A stretch of 64,000 nucleotides of DNA from an uncultured Pelagibacteraceae bacterium. GTDB taxonomy: Bacteria > Pseudomonadota > Alphaproteobacteria > Pelagibacterales > Pelagibacteraceae. The position numbers and the translations under genes were made by a program. Positions 1 through 9,217 of this stretch are shown here, one piece after another. The stretch spans positions 62,001 to 126,000 of the forward strand of contig CACNZU010000002.1 of the NCBI GenBank assembly GCA_902624885.1, in the 5' to 3' direction. Position 1 is the stretch's first letter. Each line of letters opens with the position of its first letter. The notes under the pieces were generated by a model, which ran no database searches, was not told where the DNA came from, and saw nothing but the letters and a program-made list of their open reading frames with translations.

Positions 1-464
1 AACGAGTCTTTTATAGATGAAGAGGTTGATCTTAATATAAATGTTTTTGGATTAACACTTAGATTTTTTAAAACTTTCTGCACAATGTTATCATCATTCA
101 TATTTAGACCATCCTGCCATATAGAATCAAAGATATTATCTATATAATAACTCTTGAAATTATCTTCCTCTGCTACAAACACTCCTCGCATTAAATTTAA
201 GCTTCTTATTGGAAAATATGAGTTGAATTTGAATTTTACATTATTTTTTTCAGCTATTAGCTTACAATCTCTTATCATATGCTTTGCTTTAGCTGGTATA
301 AAAGCAGGTGCTTTTATTCCATGTAAATTATGTAAACCACCTAATAATATTGGCTTGTACCTTATTTTAATCGAAACTTTTTTTTCAAATTTTCTAATCT
401 CTTTATGAGCAAGGAAAGAATATGGGCTTACGAAATCAAAGTAAAAATCGAATGGTTTAATCAT
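1..464 (-). CDS. 2-hydroxychromene-2-carboxylate isomerase / DsbA-family protein (3' end truncated by window edge)
   Basis: Not in ORF track. Reverse complement from ATG at 464 reads MIKPFDFYFDFVSPYSFLAHKEIRKFEKKVSIKIRYKPILLGGLHNLHGIKAPAFIPAKAKHMIRDC...FPIRSLNLMRG..., open to base 1; FDFVSPYSFLA is typical of HCCA isomerases. Confidence 0.85.
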   Translation of the reverse strand, partial: MIKPFDFYFDFVSPYSFLAHKEIRKFEKKVSIKIRYKPILLGGLHNLHGIKAPAFIPAKAKHMIRDCKLIAEKNNVKFKFNSYFPIRSLNLMRGVFVAEEDNFKSYYIDNIFDSIWQDGLNMNDDNIVQKVLKNLSVNPKTFILRSTSSSIKDS

Positions 465-927
465 CAAAACTAATTTTTTTAGCGAAAAATATTCTAAAAA
501 ACCAATAAATTAACAATCCTACCGGGCCTGTAAAATAAGTCAAAACTAGAGAAGGTATTGTTATTATTTTTGGAACAAAATACTTTCTAGCATCTCTTGC
601 TATCCAAGCCCCAGTAAACAAACTAATAGCAAGAAAATGAAGCCAAAAAATCAACAATAAATATTCATTTGCAAACATTGAATATAGTCCATCTAAACCT
701 TTATAAAGTTCAAAACCCTCAAAAATATCATTTTCTAAATAAAGATTGTAAGACAAATAAACATATGCAACTCCTAAAATCAAAGGAACTACAATTGATT
801 GAACAAAAAAGTTAGTTAAACCATTATTAGGAAAAAAAATAAGCATAAACCAAAAAGGAATTATCCCCCAGTTTGCTATTAAATAAATATTTTCAGAATT
901 AACAAAAGCTAGTAGATTATTTATCAT
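457..927 (-). CDS. ABA4-like (DUF4281) family membrane protein
   Basis: 156 aa multi-TM ORF; IANWGIIPFWFMLIFFPN and WIARDARK...FTGPVGLLIYW resemble ABA4-like proteins. Confidence 0.65.
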   Translation of the reverse strand: MINNLLAFVNSENIYLIANWGIIPFWFMLIFFPNNGLTNFFVQSIVVPLILGVAYVYLSYNLYLENDIFEGFELYKGLDGLYSMFANEYLLLIFWLHFLAISLFTGAWIARDARKYFVPKIITIPSLVLTYFTGPVGLLIYWFFRIFFAKKISFDD

Positions 928-953
928 TAAAAATAATATAGTATATTAAATTA

Positions 954-1514
954 ATGAATCCCACATCAAATAAAAGTGATTTTGAAGATCTAACGACTAA
1001 TTTAAAAGACTTGGCCTATTCCTATCTTGAGAAATATAGCCCATCTAAGCAACAGCTCAAAGTATTTTTGTTAAAAAAATATTTAACAAAAATTAAAGGA
1101 ACTAAATCTAAAAAAGAGGTTACCGCAATTATTGATGAAATAGTTTCAAATTTGGAAAAAAATAAACTTCTAAATGATGAAATGTACTCTGACTCAAAAG
1201 CCAGAATGTTTTTAAGAAGAGGTTATTCCTTAAATAAAATTAATCAATCTCTTAGAAGCAAAGGAATTGATGACAAATATGTAAAACAAAGTATTGAAAA
1301 AATTAAAGAGGATCAAATCGAACCAGATTTTGTTTCAGCTTTAAAACTTTGTAAGAGAAGAAGAATAGGACCTTTAAGACCTGAGAGTAATCGAGAATTA
1401 TTTTATAAAAAAGATATGGGAATTTTAGCAAGGGGCGGATTTAGTTTTGATTTATCAAAAAGAGTTTTAGACCTTGATGCTAATGAATTTAAAAAATTAA
1501 TCAAGATTATCTGA
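954..1514 (+). CDS. recX: RecX family regulatory protein
   Basis: 186 aa; AYSYLEKYSPSKQQLKVFLLKKYL...RGYSLNKINQSLRSKGID pattern of RecX three-helix repeats. Confidence 0.7.
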   Translation: MNPTSNKSDFEDLTTNLKDLAYSYLEKYSPSKQQLKVFLLKKYLTKIKGTKSKKEVTAIIDEIVSNLEKNKLLNDEMYSDSKARMFLRRGYSLNKINQSLRSKGIDDKYVKQSIEKIKEDQIEPDFVSALKLCKRRRIGPLRPESNRELFYKKDMGILARGGFSFDLSKRVLDLDANEFKKLIKII

Positions 1515-1640
1515 CTTTCTTTTTTTTTCATCCTCTACTAATAAATCGATTTTTCTTTTCAGAGCGTTTCTAACTAAGATAAACAACAAAATTCCAAAAA
1601 AGCTAACTGATAAAATTATAATTAATATAGTTTTAATCAT
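1497..1640 (-). CDS. 47-aa single-TM small protein
   Basis: Not in ORF track. Reads MIKTILIIILSVSFFGILLFILVRNALKRKIDLLVEDEKKRKSDNLD*; ATG overlaps the cysQ-like 3' end, stop overlaps recX 3' end. Confidence 0.55.
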   Translation of the reverse strand: MIKTILIIILSVSFFGILLFILVRNALKRKIDLLVEDEKKRKSDNLD

Positions 1641-2412
1641 TTAAATTTTTAGAACGTCTTATTAGTAAGCTAGGATTTTTGTAATCTTCTTTACCATACA
1701 AAAAAGGCTTTTCTTCTAAAGTCTCAATTATCGCACCTGCATTTTGAGCAACTGCGTGACCAGCTGCATAATCCCATTCATTTGCTCTTTCTCTTGCAGC
1801 ATACATATCATATTCGCCAGTAGCTATTACACAAAATTTGTATGAGCTAGCCATTTTTACAATTGTTGTAACATTATACTCCTTTAGTTTATTTAAAATT
1901 ATATCAGATGGTTTTATAACGCTTGATAAAGCGACAACCTTACCTTTTGGTTGTTTCTTTTTACAATCAAGTTTTTTTGTTTTATTTTTTTCGATAAGAA
2001 AACTTTTGTTTTGTCCGTAAGTAAAAAAAAGTCTATCTTTTCTTGGCACACCGACTAATCCTAAAACAGGCACTTTATTGATCACTAAAGCTGCATTTAA
2101 TGTATACTCATCTTTTCCAGCAATGTATTCTTTTGTTCCATCTATGGGATCAATAAGCCAAAAAACATTAGCTTTATTTTTTTTTTTTAAATCTACGGTT
2201 TCCTCAGAAATGATTGGAATATCTGGGGTCAATTCAGAAATCTTATCACATATTAGTTGATTTACTCGTAAGTCTCCATTGCTTACCGGAGATCTATCTT
2301 CTTTAATTTGTATCTTAAGACCCTCTTTGAATAGCTTAATAGACTCTTTTCCAGCATAATCGAATTTTTCAATTAAACTTTCAGCTATTATTTTAAGATC
2401 ATTTTCATTCAT
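1633..2412 (-). CDS. cysQ: 3'(2'),5'-bisphosphate nucleotidase CysQ / inositol monophosphatase family
   Basis: FWLIDPIDGTKEYIAGKDEYTLNAALV and WDYAAGHAVAQNAGA motifs. Confidence 0.85.
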   Translation of the reverse strand: MNENDLKIIAESLIEKFDYAGKESIKLFKEGLKIQIKEDRSPVSNGDLRVNQLICDKISELTPDIPIISEETVDLKKKNKANVFWLIDPIDGTKEYIAGKDEYTLNAALVINKVPVLGLVGVPRKDRLFFTYGQNKSFLIEKNKTKKLDCKKKQPKGKVVALSSVIKPSDIILNKLKEYNVTTIVKMASSYKFCVIATGEYDMYAARERANEWDYAAGHAVAQNAGAIIETLEEKPFLYGKEDYKNPSLLIRRSKNLND

Positions 2413-2578
2413 TTTCTATTTTTTCTAATTTAACGTTATCAATATTAATTACTCTCTTACCAAAATTTTCAAAATTAACAGTTACTTTATTACCTATTAT
2501 TGATTGAACTTGACCGATACCCCAGTCCGTATTTGCAGGATTTTTAACATAATCGCCCGGTTCAAAATCAATAAGCAT
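2405..2578 (-). CDS. DUF3553-like small protein (57 aa)
   Basis: Not in ORF track. Reads MLIDFEPGDYVKNPANTDWGIGQVQSIIGNKVTVNFENFGKRVINIDNVKLEKIENE*; overlaps cysQ start by 8 nt, likely one operon. Confidence 0.7.
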   Translation of the reverse strand: MLIDFEPGDYVKNPANTDWGIGQVQSIIGNKVTVNFENFGKRVINIDNVKLEKIENE

Positions 2579-2618
2579 GATGGAAAATAAATTGTAAATA
2601 TATTATACACTTTTAAAT

Positions 2619-3746
2619 ATGAATTCTCTAGGAATTAATAAAACGAAAAAAGAAACTAAAATTGTAGTAGCCATGTCAGGAGGCGTAGATTCTTCTGTTG
2701 TTGCTGCAATGATGAAAGAAGAAGGGTACGACGTTACAGGCATTACTCTGAAGTTATATGATGACGCTAAACAATCTAAAGAGGGAAGACAATGTTGCGC
2801 TGGCCAAGATATAATGGATGCTAAACGAGTATCAGAAAAAATTAATATTAATCACGAAATATTATACTACCAAAAAAAGTTTAAATCTGAGGTGATAGAT
2901 TCTTTTATTGATAGCTATGTAGCTGGAGAAACTCCAATTCCATGTGTTCAATGTAATCAAACAGTAAAATTTAGAGATCTTTTTAAATATGCTAAAGATT
3001 TAAAAGCTGACGCATTAATTACAGGGCATTATGTTTCGAGAGTTCAAAAAAATGGTCATGGAAATATGTACAGAGCTAAAGATCATAAAAGAGATCAAAG
3101 TTACTTTTTATTTAGTACAACGCAGGCGCAGCTTGATTATCTTAGATTCCCCTTGGGAAATATTGAAAAAGATGAAACTAGATCAATTGCTAAAAAACTA
3201 AATTTAAACGTAGCAGACAAACCAGATAGCCAAGATATTTGCTTTGTACCTAACGGAGATTATAGTTCTGTGATAAAAAAATTTAAGCCAGAGTCTTTTA
3301 AAAAAGGTAAGATAATAGATTTATCTGGAAATCAAATTGGTGAGCATAACGGCATAATAAATTATACAATCGGCCAAAGAAAGGGTATTAAAATATCAAG
3401 CTCTAAACCCTTGTATGTAATAAATATAAATGCTGACGAAAATACAGTGATAGTTGGTCAAAAGGAAAATCTAGAAATAAAAAAAATTAATTTAAGAAAT
3501 CTAAATATTTTAGCTTCTAGAAAAGAATTTGAAAAAAATATTTATATAAAAGTTAGATCTACTGGAAAACTTTTAAATTCTAGAGTAACATTTAAAAATA
3601 ATCATGCTGAAGTAGAAATTTTGGATAAAGAAACAGGAATTTCTCCAGGTCAAGCGTGCGTATTTTACTCAACTGATGAAGTTGGGGATAAAGTTCTCGG
3701 TGGCGGCTGGATTGATAAGACTTTTAATAATAATTTATCCACTTAA
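2619..3746 (+). CDS. mnmA: tRNA 2-thiouridine(34) synthase MnmA
   Basis: [16 protein letters not shown]-loop, [32 protein letters not shown]. Confidence 0.95.
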   Translation: MNSLGINKTKKETKIVVAMSGGVDSSVVAAMMKEEGYDVTGITLKLYDDAKQSKEGRQCCAGQDIMDAKRVSEKININHEILYYQKKFKSEVIDSFIDSYVAGETPIPCVQCNQTVKFRDLFKYAKDLKADALITGHYVSRVQKNGHGNMYRAKDHKRDQSYFLFSTTQAQLDYLRFPLGNIEKDETRSIAKKLNLNVADKPDSQDICFVPNGDYSSVIKKFKPESFKKGKIIDLSGNQIGEHNGIINYTIGQRKGIKISSSKPLYVININADENTVIVGQKENLEIKKINLRNLNILASRKEFEKNIYIKVRSTGKLLNSRVTFKNNHAEVEILDKETGISPGQACVFYSTDEVGDKVLGGGWIDKTFNNNLST

Positions 3747-3790
3747 TTAACATTCATAAATAAGACACGCATTAAGTGATACAAATTTTA

Positions 3791-3987
3791 AAACCTTTGT
3801 GGTTTAATAATATCAATTAAGAGGCAACTCTTAACTGGCCATTTAAGGAAAAACCGAGAGGTTCAAGCTTAAAGGGCAGAAAGATGAACCTAGTAGCGCT
3901 AGAATAGTTCATCGGGATGGCTTGGCGGTAGCGCCTAAAACGACGAGCCAAAACTACTAAATTTCTGGGCGAAAGCCTAGAAATTTA
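3791..3987 (+). ncRNA. Candidate structured non-coding RNA, family unassigned
   Basis: 238-bp gap between convergent genes with no convincing ORF. Hairpins by eye: AAACC/GGTTT (3791-3805); TTAAGAG-GCAA-CTCTTAA (3817-3834); TTTAAG...CTTAAA (3842-3873) enclosing AACC-GAGA-GGTT (3852-3863); GATGAAC...GTTCATC (3883-3913) enclosing CTAG...CTAG; TGGCT...AGCCA (3918-3950) enclosing GGCG...CGCC; 13-bp stem with GAAA loop (3958-3987). Three GNRA loops occur only in + orientation. Confidence 0.6.
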
Positions 3988-4746
3988 AGTGGTTCTTCTC
4001 CAAAAAAACCTTGAAAATAAATAAAATAAAATTACACCAACAAAATAATTCCATTCTAATGCATGTTTAAAATGAGTATTGCCAGATTGAAGTAATATAG
4101 GAAGGCTCAAAATTCCAACTGTTGCTAAAATTGAGACCAAAATCATTTTAAAAAAAAGTACTTTTTTATTAATTAAATTTTCCAATTTACCTTTTATTTT
4201 AAAAAAATGGTAAACTAGAATACCTTGAGCAATAATTTCAAAAATTATAAATAAAAGTAAAACAACTCTTCTAAATAATTTGTATAGTTGTATGTCAAAC
4301 TTAATACCTAAAAAAACAGAATGAATAGCTAAAAAAACTGCAGATAAAATACCAAAAGTTTTGAATTTGTAATTAAAATTAGTATCTTTGAGATTGTTAA
4401 TTAAATTATTATTATTTTTCCAATAAAAAAATAAAAGAATTGCAGTAAGCCACATTGCAGGTTTAAAAATTAAATATTGAGGATATGTCCTTGAGGCTCT
4501 ACTAATTGATAAACTGCCATCTAAATAAGGTATTGAGAAAGCTGATCTACCAATCTGATCGACTTTAAACATGGTATTTTCTAAAAAATCAGGATTTTGA
4601 GAAATAAATAGACAAAGATTTATAGCTATTAATGGAATGAAAAATATCCAAACACTCAATTTTCTAATTTGAGTTATTTCATGCATAACAATTTTTTGAT
4701 TATTTTTTCTTGTTTCTTTTTCTTGCTCTTCTCTTCTTAGAGCCAA
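3985..4746 (-). CDS. Hypothetical multi-TM membrane protein; true start probably 4783 (see findings)
   Basis: 253 aa ORF with several TM segments. Track start is TTG; an ATG with GGAGG SD lies upstream at 4783 but one base out of frame. Confidence 0.6.
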   Translation of the reverse strand: MALRREEQEKETRKNNQKIVMHEITQIRKLSVWIFFIPLIAINLCLFISQNPDFLENTMFKVDQIGRSAFSIPYLDGSLSISRASRTYPQYLIFKPAMWLTAILLFFYWKNNNNLINNLKDTNFNYKFKTFGILSAVFLAIHSVFLGIKFDIQLYKLFRRVVLLLFIIFEIIAQGILVYHFFKIKGKLENLINKKVLFFKMILVSILATVGILSLPILLQSGNTHFKHALEWNYFVGVILFYLFSRFFWRRTT

Positions 4747-4848
4747 TTTTTCTTCTGCCTCTGTGTTTTTTTGGGTAACCCATATTTTTGCCTCCTTTTT
4801 TATATCAAATTCGTTTTGGACTGTATAAGGTTCAAATATACTTATTTT

Positions 4849-6045
4849 ATGAAAAAGTCTATACGCACATTTTTAAAACACCCTACAAAAGATCTGGCAA
4901 ACAGATCTGCTAATCCGCCAGTTATTAGAGCATCTACTATACTCTTTGACTCAATGCAGGAACTTTATCAGCATGAAAAAAAAATTAAAAAACACCAAAG
5001 AGTAAGTCATTACAGCTATGGTCGTTATGGCAGTTCAACAACCATAGAATTAGAAAATATATTAAAAGAATTAGAAGAAGCTTATCATGTTTTTTTAACT
5101 GGAACTGGGTTTGGAGGAATAGCTTTAGCTTTAATGAGCATTTGTCGCCCTGGAGATGAAATTTTAGTATCAGATAACGTTTATGGACCGACAAAAGAAA
5201 TATCAAGTGAGCTGATGAAAGAGTTTAATATAAATGCAAAATTCTACAATCCAGACTCTTTTGAGGATTTAAAAAATAAAATTACAAAGCAAACAAAAAT
5301 GATTTTAGTCGAAAATCCTGGGAGTAATACTTTTGAGTTTCAAGACTTATCAAAAATTACAAAGTTGGCAAAAAAAAAGAAAATTTACACCTTACTAGAC
5401 AACACTTGGGGAACTCCACTCTATCTAAAACCTTTAAATTTAGGTTTTGATATGTCTTTTTGTTCAGCAACTAAATATTTTTCCGGCCACTCTGATGCTA
5501 TGGGGGGATCCTTAGCAGTAAATAAAAAAGTTTTTAAAAAATTAATGTTTTTTTATAAATTGTCTGGTTATCGCATGTCAGCTGATGAGGCCTATTTAAT
5601 CATAAGAGGATTAAGAACATTAGATACAAGGTTAAAACAACATAGTGAAAATACAAAAACTGTAATTAATTTTTTAAAAAAACATAAAAAAATTAAAGAA
5701 ATTCTTTATCCACACAATCCCTCAAGCAAAAACTATAAGCTCTGGAAAAAATATTATTCTGGGGCCACAGGTTTATTGTCGATAGTTATTAAAAGTAAGA
5801 AAAAAGCTTCAGTAATTAAATTTGTGAATTCATTAGAACTATTTGGAATAGGGTATAGTTGGGGTGGTTTTGAAAGCTTAGCAATCCTTCAAGAAATTAA
5901 AAGTTCAAAAAAGGATGAATATTTAAAAGGACGTCAATTTTATCGGTTTGATAAAGATGAATATATTGTTAGATTACATATAGGTTTAGAGGATCCAGTA
6001 GATTTAATAAATGATTTAAAAAAAGGTTTAAAAAAAATTCATTAA
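4849..6045 (+). CDS. metC: Cystathionine beta-lyase / Cys-Met metabolism PLP enzyme
   Basis: Starts MKKSIRTFLKHPTKDLANRSANPPVIRASTILFDS; LLDNTWGTPLY...SATKYFSGHSDAMGG PLP-lysine motif. Track start 4771 rejected. Confidence 0.85.
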   Translation: MKKSIRTFLKHPTKDLANRSANPPVIRASTILFDSMQELYQHEKKIKKHQRVSHYSYGRYGSSTTIELENILKELEEAYHVFLTGTGFGGIALALMSICRPGDEILVSDNVYGPTKEISSELMKEFNINAKFYNPDSFEDLKNKITKQTKMILVENPGSNTFEFQDLSKITKLAKKKKIYTLLDNTWGTPLYLKPLNLGFDMSFCSATKYFSGHSDAMGGSLAVNKKVFKKLMFFYKLSGYRMSADEAYLIIRGLRTLDTRLKQHSENTKTVINFLKKHKKIKEILYPHNPSSKNYKLWKKYYSGATGLLSIVIKSKKKASVIKFVNSLELFGIGYSWGGFESLAILQEIKSSKKDEYLKGRQFYRFDKDEYIVRLHIGLEDPVDLINDLKKGLKKIH

Positions 6046-7268
6046 TGAAAAATTTTTTTCCTAACAAAACTGCTTTTTATGCATTAATTGCTGCATGTTT
6101 TGTTGTTTGCACTACGATGGGTGTAAGACAGACTTTTGGACTTTACTCAAACAATTTTGAAGTGTCGGGAGGAACATCTAATACAGAATTTGGGTTAGCT
6201 ATAGCAATGCACGCAATATTTTGGGGAATTTTTACCCCAATTTTCGGAAGAGTCTCCGATAAGTTAGGAGGATACGTTGTAATAGTGCCTGCATTAGTTT
6301 TTTATTCAATGGCTATGCTCCTAATGGGTAATAATTATATCTCTGGTATGTGGTTACAAATAAATCTTGGTTTATTTGTTGGTTTGGGATTAGCTGGAGC
6401 AGCTGGAACAATTCTTACCCCAATGATCTCAAAACATTTTCCTAATGAAAATAGAAGTAAAGCGGCAGGTTACGTAACTGCGAGCGGGGGTTTAGGGATG
6501 TTTATTTTTCCTATTTTAGCTAATATTTTTGAAAATATGTCTACATGGCAAATGTCATTTATAATATTTTCGATAATATTGTTTTTAATGTGTATACCTG
6601 GTTTATTTGTAAAGTTACCTCAAAATAATATTACTGCAACTAATTCCAGTATAGACAATCGAAGTTTAAATGAAGTTTTAAAAGAGTCTTTTGCGCATAA
6701 AGGCTTTCGATTACTTATTCTTGGCTTTTTTGTATGCGGTTTTCAAATAACATTGATCGCAACTCACGTGCCAAGATATGTTCAAGATAAAGGTTTAGCT
6801 GATTGGACTGGAATGGCTATTTTAGCTTTAATAGGTTTTTTTAATATAATAGGAACTCTTATTATGGGTTACTTAGGTGATAAATATAGTAAAAAAATTC
6901 TTTTAAGTGGTTTATATTTTTTAAGGGGTGTAACATTAATATTATTTATTTTCTTACCAGCCTCTAATTTATCCGCAGTATTATTTGGAACCTCATTCGG
7001 ATTGTTATGGCTTGCTACAGTGCCAGCAACTAATGGAATAGTTGCTCAAATTTTTGGAACTAAAAATTTAACTCTCCTTTTTGGTATAGTATTTTTAAAC
7101 CATCAATTCGGATCATTTTTAGGTGCATATTTAGGTGGTTATTTTTACGATCAATTCGGTAGCTTCGACTATGCGTGGTATTTAGCAATTATTTTATCTT
7201 TCATTGCAACAGCTTTGCATTTACCTATTGATGAAAGACCTCTAGCAACTGTGGATAAAACTATCTAA
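6045..7268 (+). CDS. MFS transporter
   Basis: 407 aa, 12-TM pattern, GRVSDKLGGYVV MFS loop motif. Confidence 0.85.
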   Translation: MKNFFPNKTAFYALIAACFVVCTTMGVRQTFGLYSNNFEVSGGTSNTEFGLAIAMHAIFWGIFTPIFGRVSDKLGGYVVIVPALVFYSMAMLLMGNNYISGMWLQINLGLFVGLGLAGAAGTILTPMISKHFPNENRSKAAGYVTASGGLGMFIFPILANIFENMSTWQMSFIIFSIILFLMCIPGLFVKLPQNNITATNSSIDNRSLNEVLKESFAHKGFRLLILGFFVCGFQITLIATHVPRYVQDKGLADWTGMAILALIGFFNIIGTLIMGYLGDKYSKKILLSGLYFLRGVTLILFIFLPASNLSAVLFGTSFGLLWLATVPATNGIVAQIFGTKNLTLLFGIVFLNHQFGSFLGAYLGGYFYDQFGSFDYAWYLAIILSFIATALHLPIDERPLATVDKTI

Positions 7269-7289
7269 GGTTGTATTTTGAGTCTCAAA

Positions 7290-7311
7290 GTGAATCAAAA
7301 GTGAATCAAAA
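7290..7311. repeat. Two exact tandem copies of GTGAATCAAAA upstream of CADD-like gene
   Basis: 7290-7300 and 7301-7311 identical; followed by inverted repeat TGAAC-N6-GTTCA (7314-7329). Confidence 0.6.
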
Positions 7312-7408
7312 CGTGAACATTTACGTTCATACAATCTTCAATTGTGGATATTTTTTTATTTAATCCAAAGCAGTTTTTTTATAGGCTATCGGTAACCAAA
7401 GGAGAATA

Positions 7409-8077
7409 ATGTTTTCATCAAATCTAGGAAAAAAGTTAGATAAGTTCCATTTACTTAAACATCCGTTTTACCAAATTTTTTGGAACGAGGGAAAATTGAC
7501 CAGAGAAATCATTAAAGACTACGCAGAACAGTATTATCAGCATGTAAAAGCATTTCCTCGATATATAAGCGCCACACATTCAATTTGTGAGGATATTGAA
7601 AAGAGAAGAATTCTTCTGGAAAATCTTCAAGACGAGGAAAATAAAGATGCAGATCATCCAAAACTTTGGAAAAATTTTGCTAAAGCGTTAGGCGCTGATG
7701 AGTCTATTGAAAATGCAAAACTTGATTGGTTCACTAAGGATATGATTGATAATTTTTTTTCTCAAGCTAGAAAATCATATGCAGAGGGATTAGCATCTCT
7801 ATACACTTATGAGAGACAAATTCCTGAAATTGCAGAGACCAAGATACAAGGCTTAAAAAAGTTTTACGGCGTAAATTCAAAAAAGGGATTAGAATTTTTT
7901 GAGGCACACAAATCTGCTGATGTAATTCATAGAGCTGAGTGTGAAAAGCTTTTAGATGGTCTCTCTAAAGATGAGCAAAAAAAGGCTGAAAACGCCTCTT
8001 TACTAACTGCTAGATATCTTTGGAACTTTTTAAGCGGGATGGTTACTAAACACAATCTCAATAAAGTAGCTGCTTAA
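7409..8077 (+). CDS. CADD / PqqC-like heme-oxygenase-fold protein, candidate alternative p-aminobenzoate synthase
   Basis: HPFYQIFWNEGKLTREIIKDYAEQYYQHVKAFPRYIS...LLENLQDEENKDADHPKLW...HKSADVIHRAECEKLL resembles CADD-type proteins; SD aaaggag. Confidence 0.7.
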   Translation: MFSSNLGKKLDKFHLLKHPFYQIFWNEGKLTREIIKDYAEQYYQHVKAFPRYISATHSICEDIEKRRILLENLQDEENKDADHPKLWKNFAKALGADESIENAKLDWFTKDMIDNFFSQARKSYAEGLASLYTYERQIPEIAETKIQGLKKFYGVNSKKGLEFFEAHKSADVIHRAECEKLLDGLSKDEQKKAENASLLTARYLWNFLSGMVTKHNLNKVAA

Positions 8078-8128
8078 TTAAAGACTCGATTGACAATCTA
8101 GATTAAGAGGAATACCTATGAATTAGGT

Positions 8129-9217
8129 ATGGAAATTTATCTTCCTATTGTTCAGGTTCACATTGATATAATCTTAATTTTATTTATAAGTTTTGCTGTT
8201 GGAGTCTTATCTGGCCTATTTGGGGTGGGGGGAGGATTTCTAATGACTCCTTTTCTAATTTTTCTAGGAATTTCACCAGTATATGCTGTTCCAAATGAAA
8301 TTAATAATATTTTGGCGACATCAGTCTCTGGTTCAATGACGCATTGGTTTAAAAATACATTAGATTACAAAATGGGCTTGATGATAATTATTGGAGGTGT
8401 AATAGGGACTCTTTTAGGGATTATTACTTTTACTTTTTTTAAGGAAACAGGCAAACTTAGTCTAATTATTTCTCTTTCTTATATGTATCTACTCGCGATC
8501 ATAGGAACTTTGATGCTCATCGAAGGCGCCAGTGAAATAGATAGAGCAAGAAAACAAATAATTTTTAAAAAAAAACTACACACTCACTATTGGATACATG
8601 GATTACCATTAAAGTTAAGATTTCCAAAATCAAGACTATATGAAAGCGCCTTTACACCAATCATTCTTGGAGTTCTTGTTGGATTTGTAGCAGCCTTAAT
8701 CGGAGTTGGAGGAGCTTTTTTAATGGTACCAGCAATGATTTACTTGATTGGTATGCCAATTAAATTAATTCCAGGCACATCTTTATTTGTAACTGTATTC
8801 ATTAGTGCATTGGTAACTATTTTACACGCATTCAACTATGGTTCAATTGATTTAGTCCTGGTTATTATTTTAGTCATTGGTTCTATTATAGGTGTTCAAG
8901 TTGGTCAAAAAATTGGTCAATATCTTGATAGCTCTCATTTAAAAACTTTATTTGCGATGTTGTTATGTACAGTTGCTATAGCAATCGCCTACGATACTTT
9001 TTTTTATGAAGGTGTAAGACAAATAAAAGATACTGAAATTGTAAATATTGAAAATTTGAATTTCTTCTCTAAATTTATTTCAAAATTGTCTGATAATAAC
9101 CCACTTCTTTATGGTTCATTAGCTATACTTTTAGCAATAATTTTAGGTGTAGTTGGTGCAGGCGGAAGAAAATTATTAAGCAGCTATAAACATATTTTTC
9201 TAATCAAAAAAAACTAA
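8129..9217 (+). CDS. TauE/SafE (TSUP) family transporter
   Basis: VGVLSGLFGVGGGFLMTPFLIF and LVGFVAALIGVGGAFLMVPAMIYL duplicated TSUP motifs. Confidence 0.85.
   Translation: MEIYLPIVQVHIDIILILFISFAVGVLSGLFGVGGGFLMTPFLIFLGISPVYAVPNEINNILATSVSGSMTHWFKNTLDYKMGLMIIIGGVIGTLLGIITFTFFKETGKLSLIISLSYMYLLAIIGTLMLIEGASEIDRARKQIIFKKKLHTHYWIHGLPLKLRFPKSRLYESAFTPIILGVLVGFVAALIGVGGAFLMVPAMIYLIGMPIKLIPGTSLFVTVFISALVTILHAFNYGSIDLVLVIILVIGSIIGVQVGQKIGQYLDSSHLKTLFAMLLCTVAIAIAYDTFFYEGVRQIKDTEIVNIENLNFFSKFISKLSDNNPLLYGSLAILLAIILGVVGAGGRKLLSSYKHIFLIKKN

Noticed and set aside
154-408. 84-aa + strand ORF
   Set aside because: Antisense to the convincing isomerase gene read from 464 (minus).
3747-3987. Assigning the structured gap to tmRNA, RNase P RNA, SRP RNA or 6S RNA
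   Set aside because: No GGTTCGAATCC-type tmRNA acceptor, no tag ORF, no GAGGAAAGTCC P4 motif, no SRP GGAA domain, and not a single long 6S-type hairpin.
4771-4848. Track start of metC at 4771 (MGNPYFCLLFY...)
   Set aside because: The extension is antisense to the divergent gene's SD/start region; MKKSIRTFLKHP at 4849 is the family-like start.
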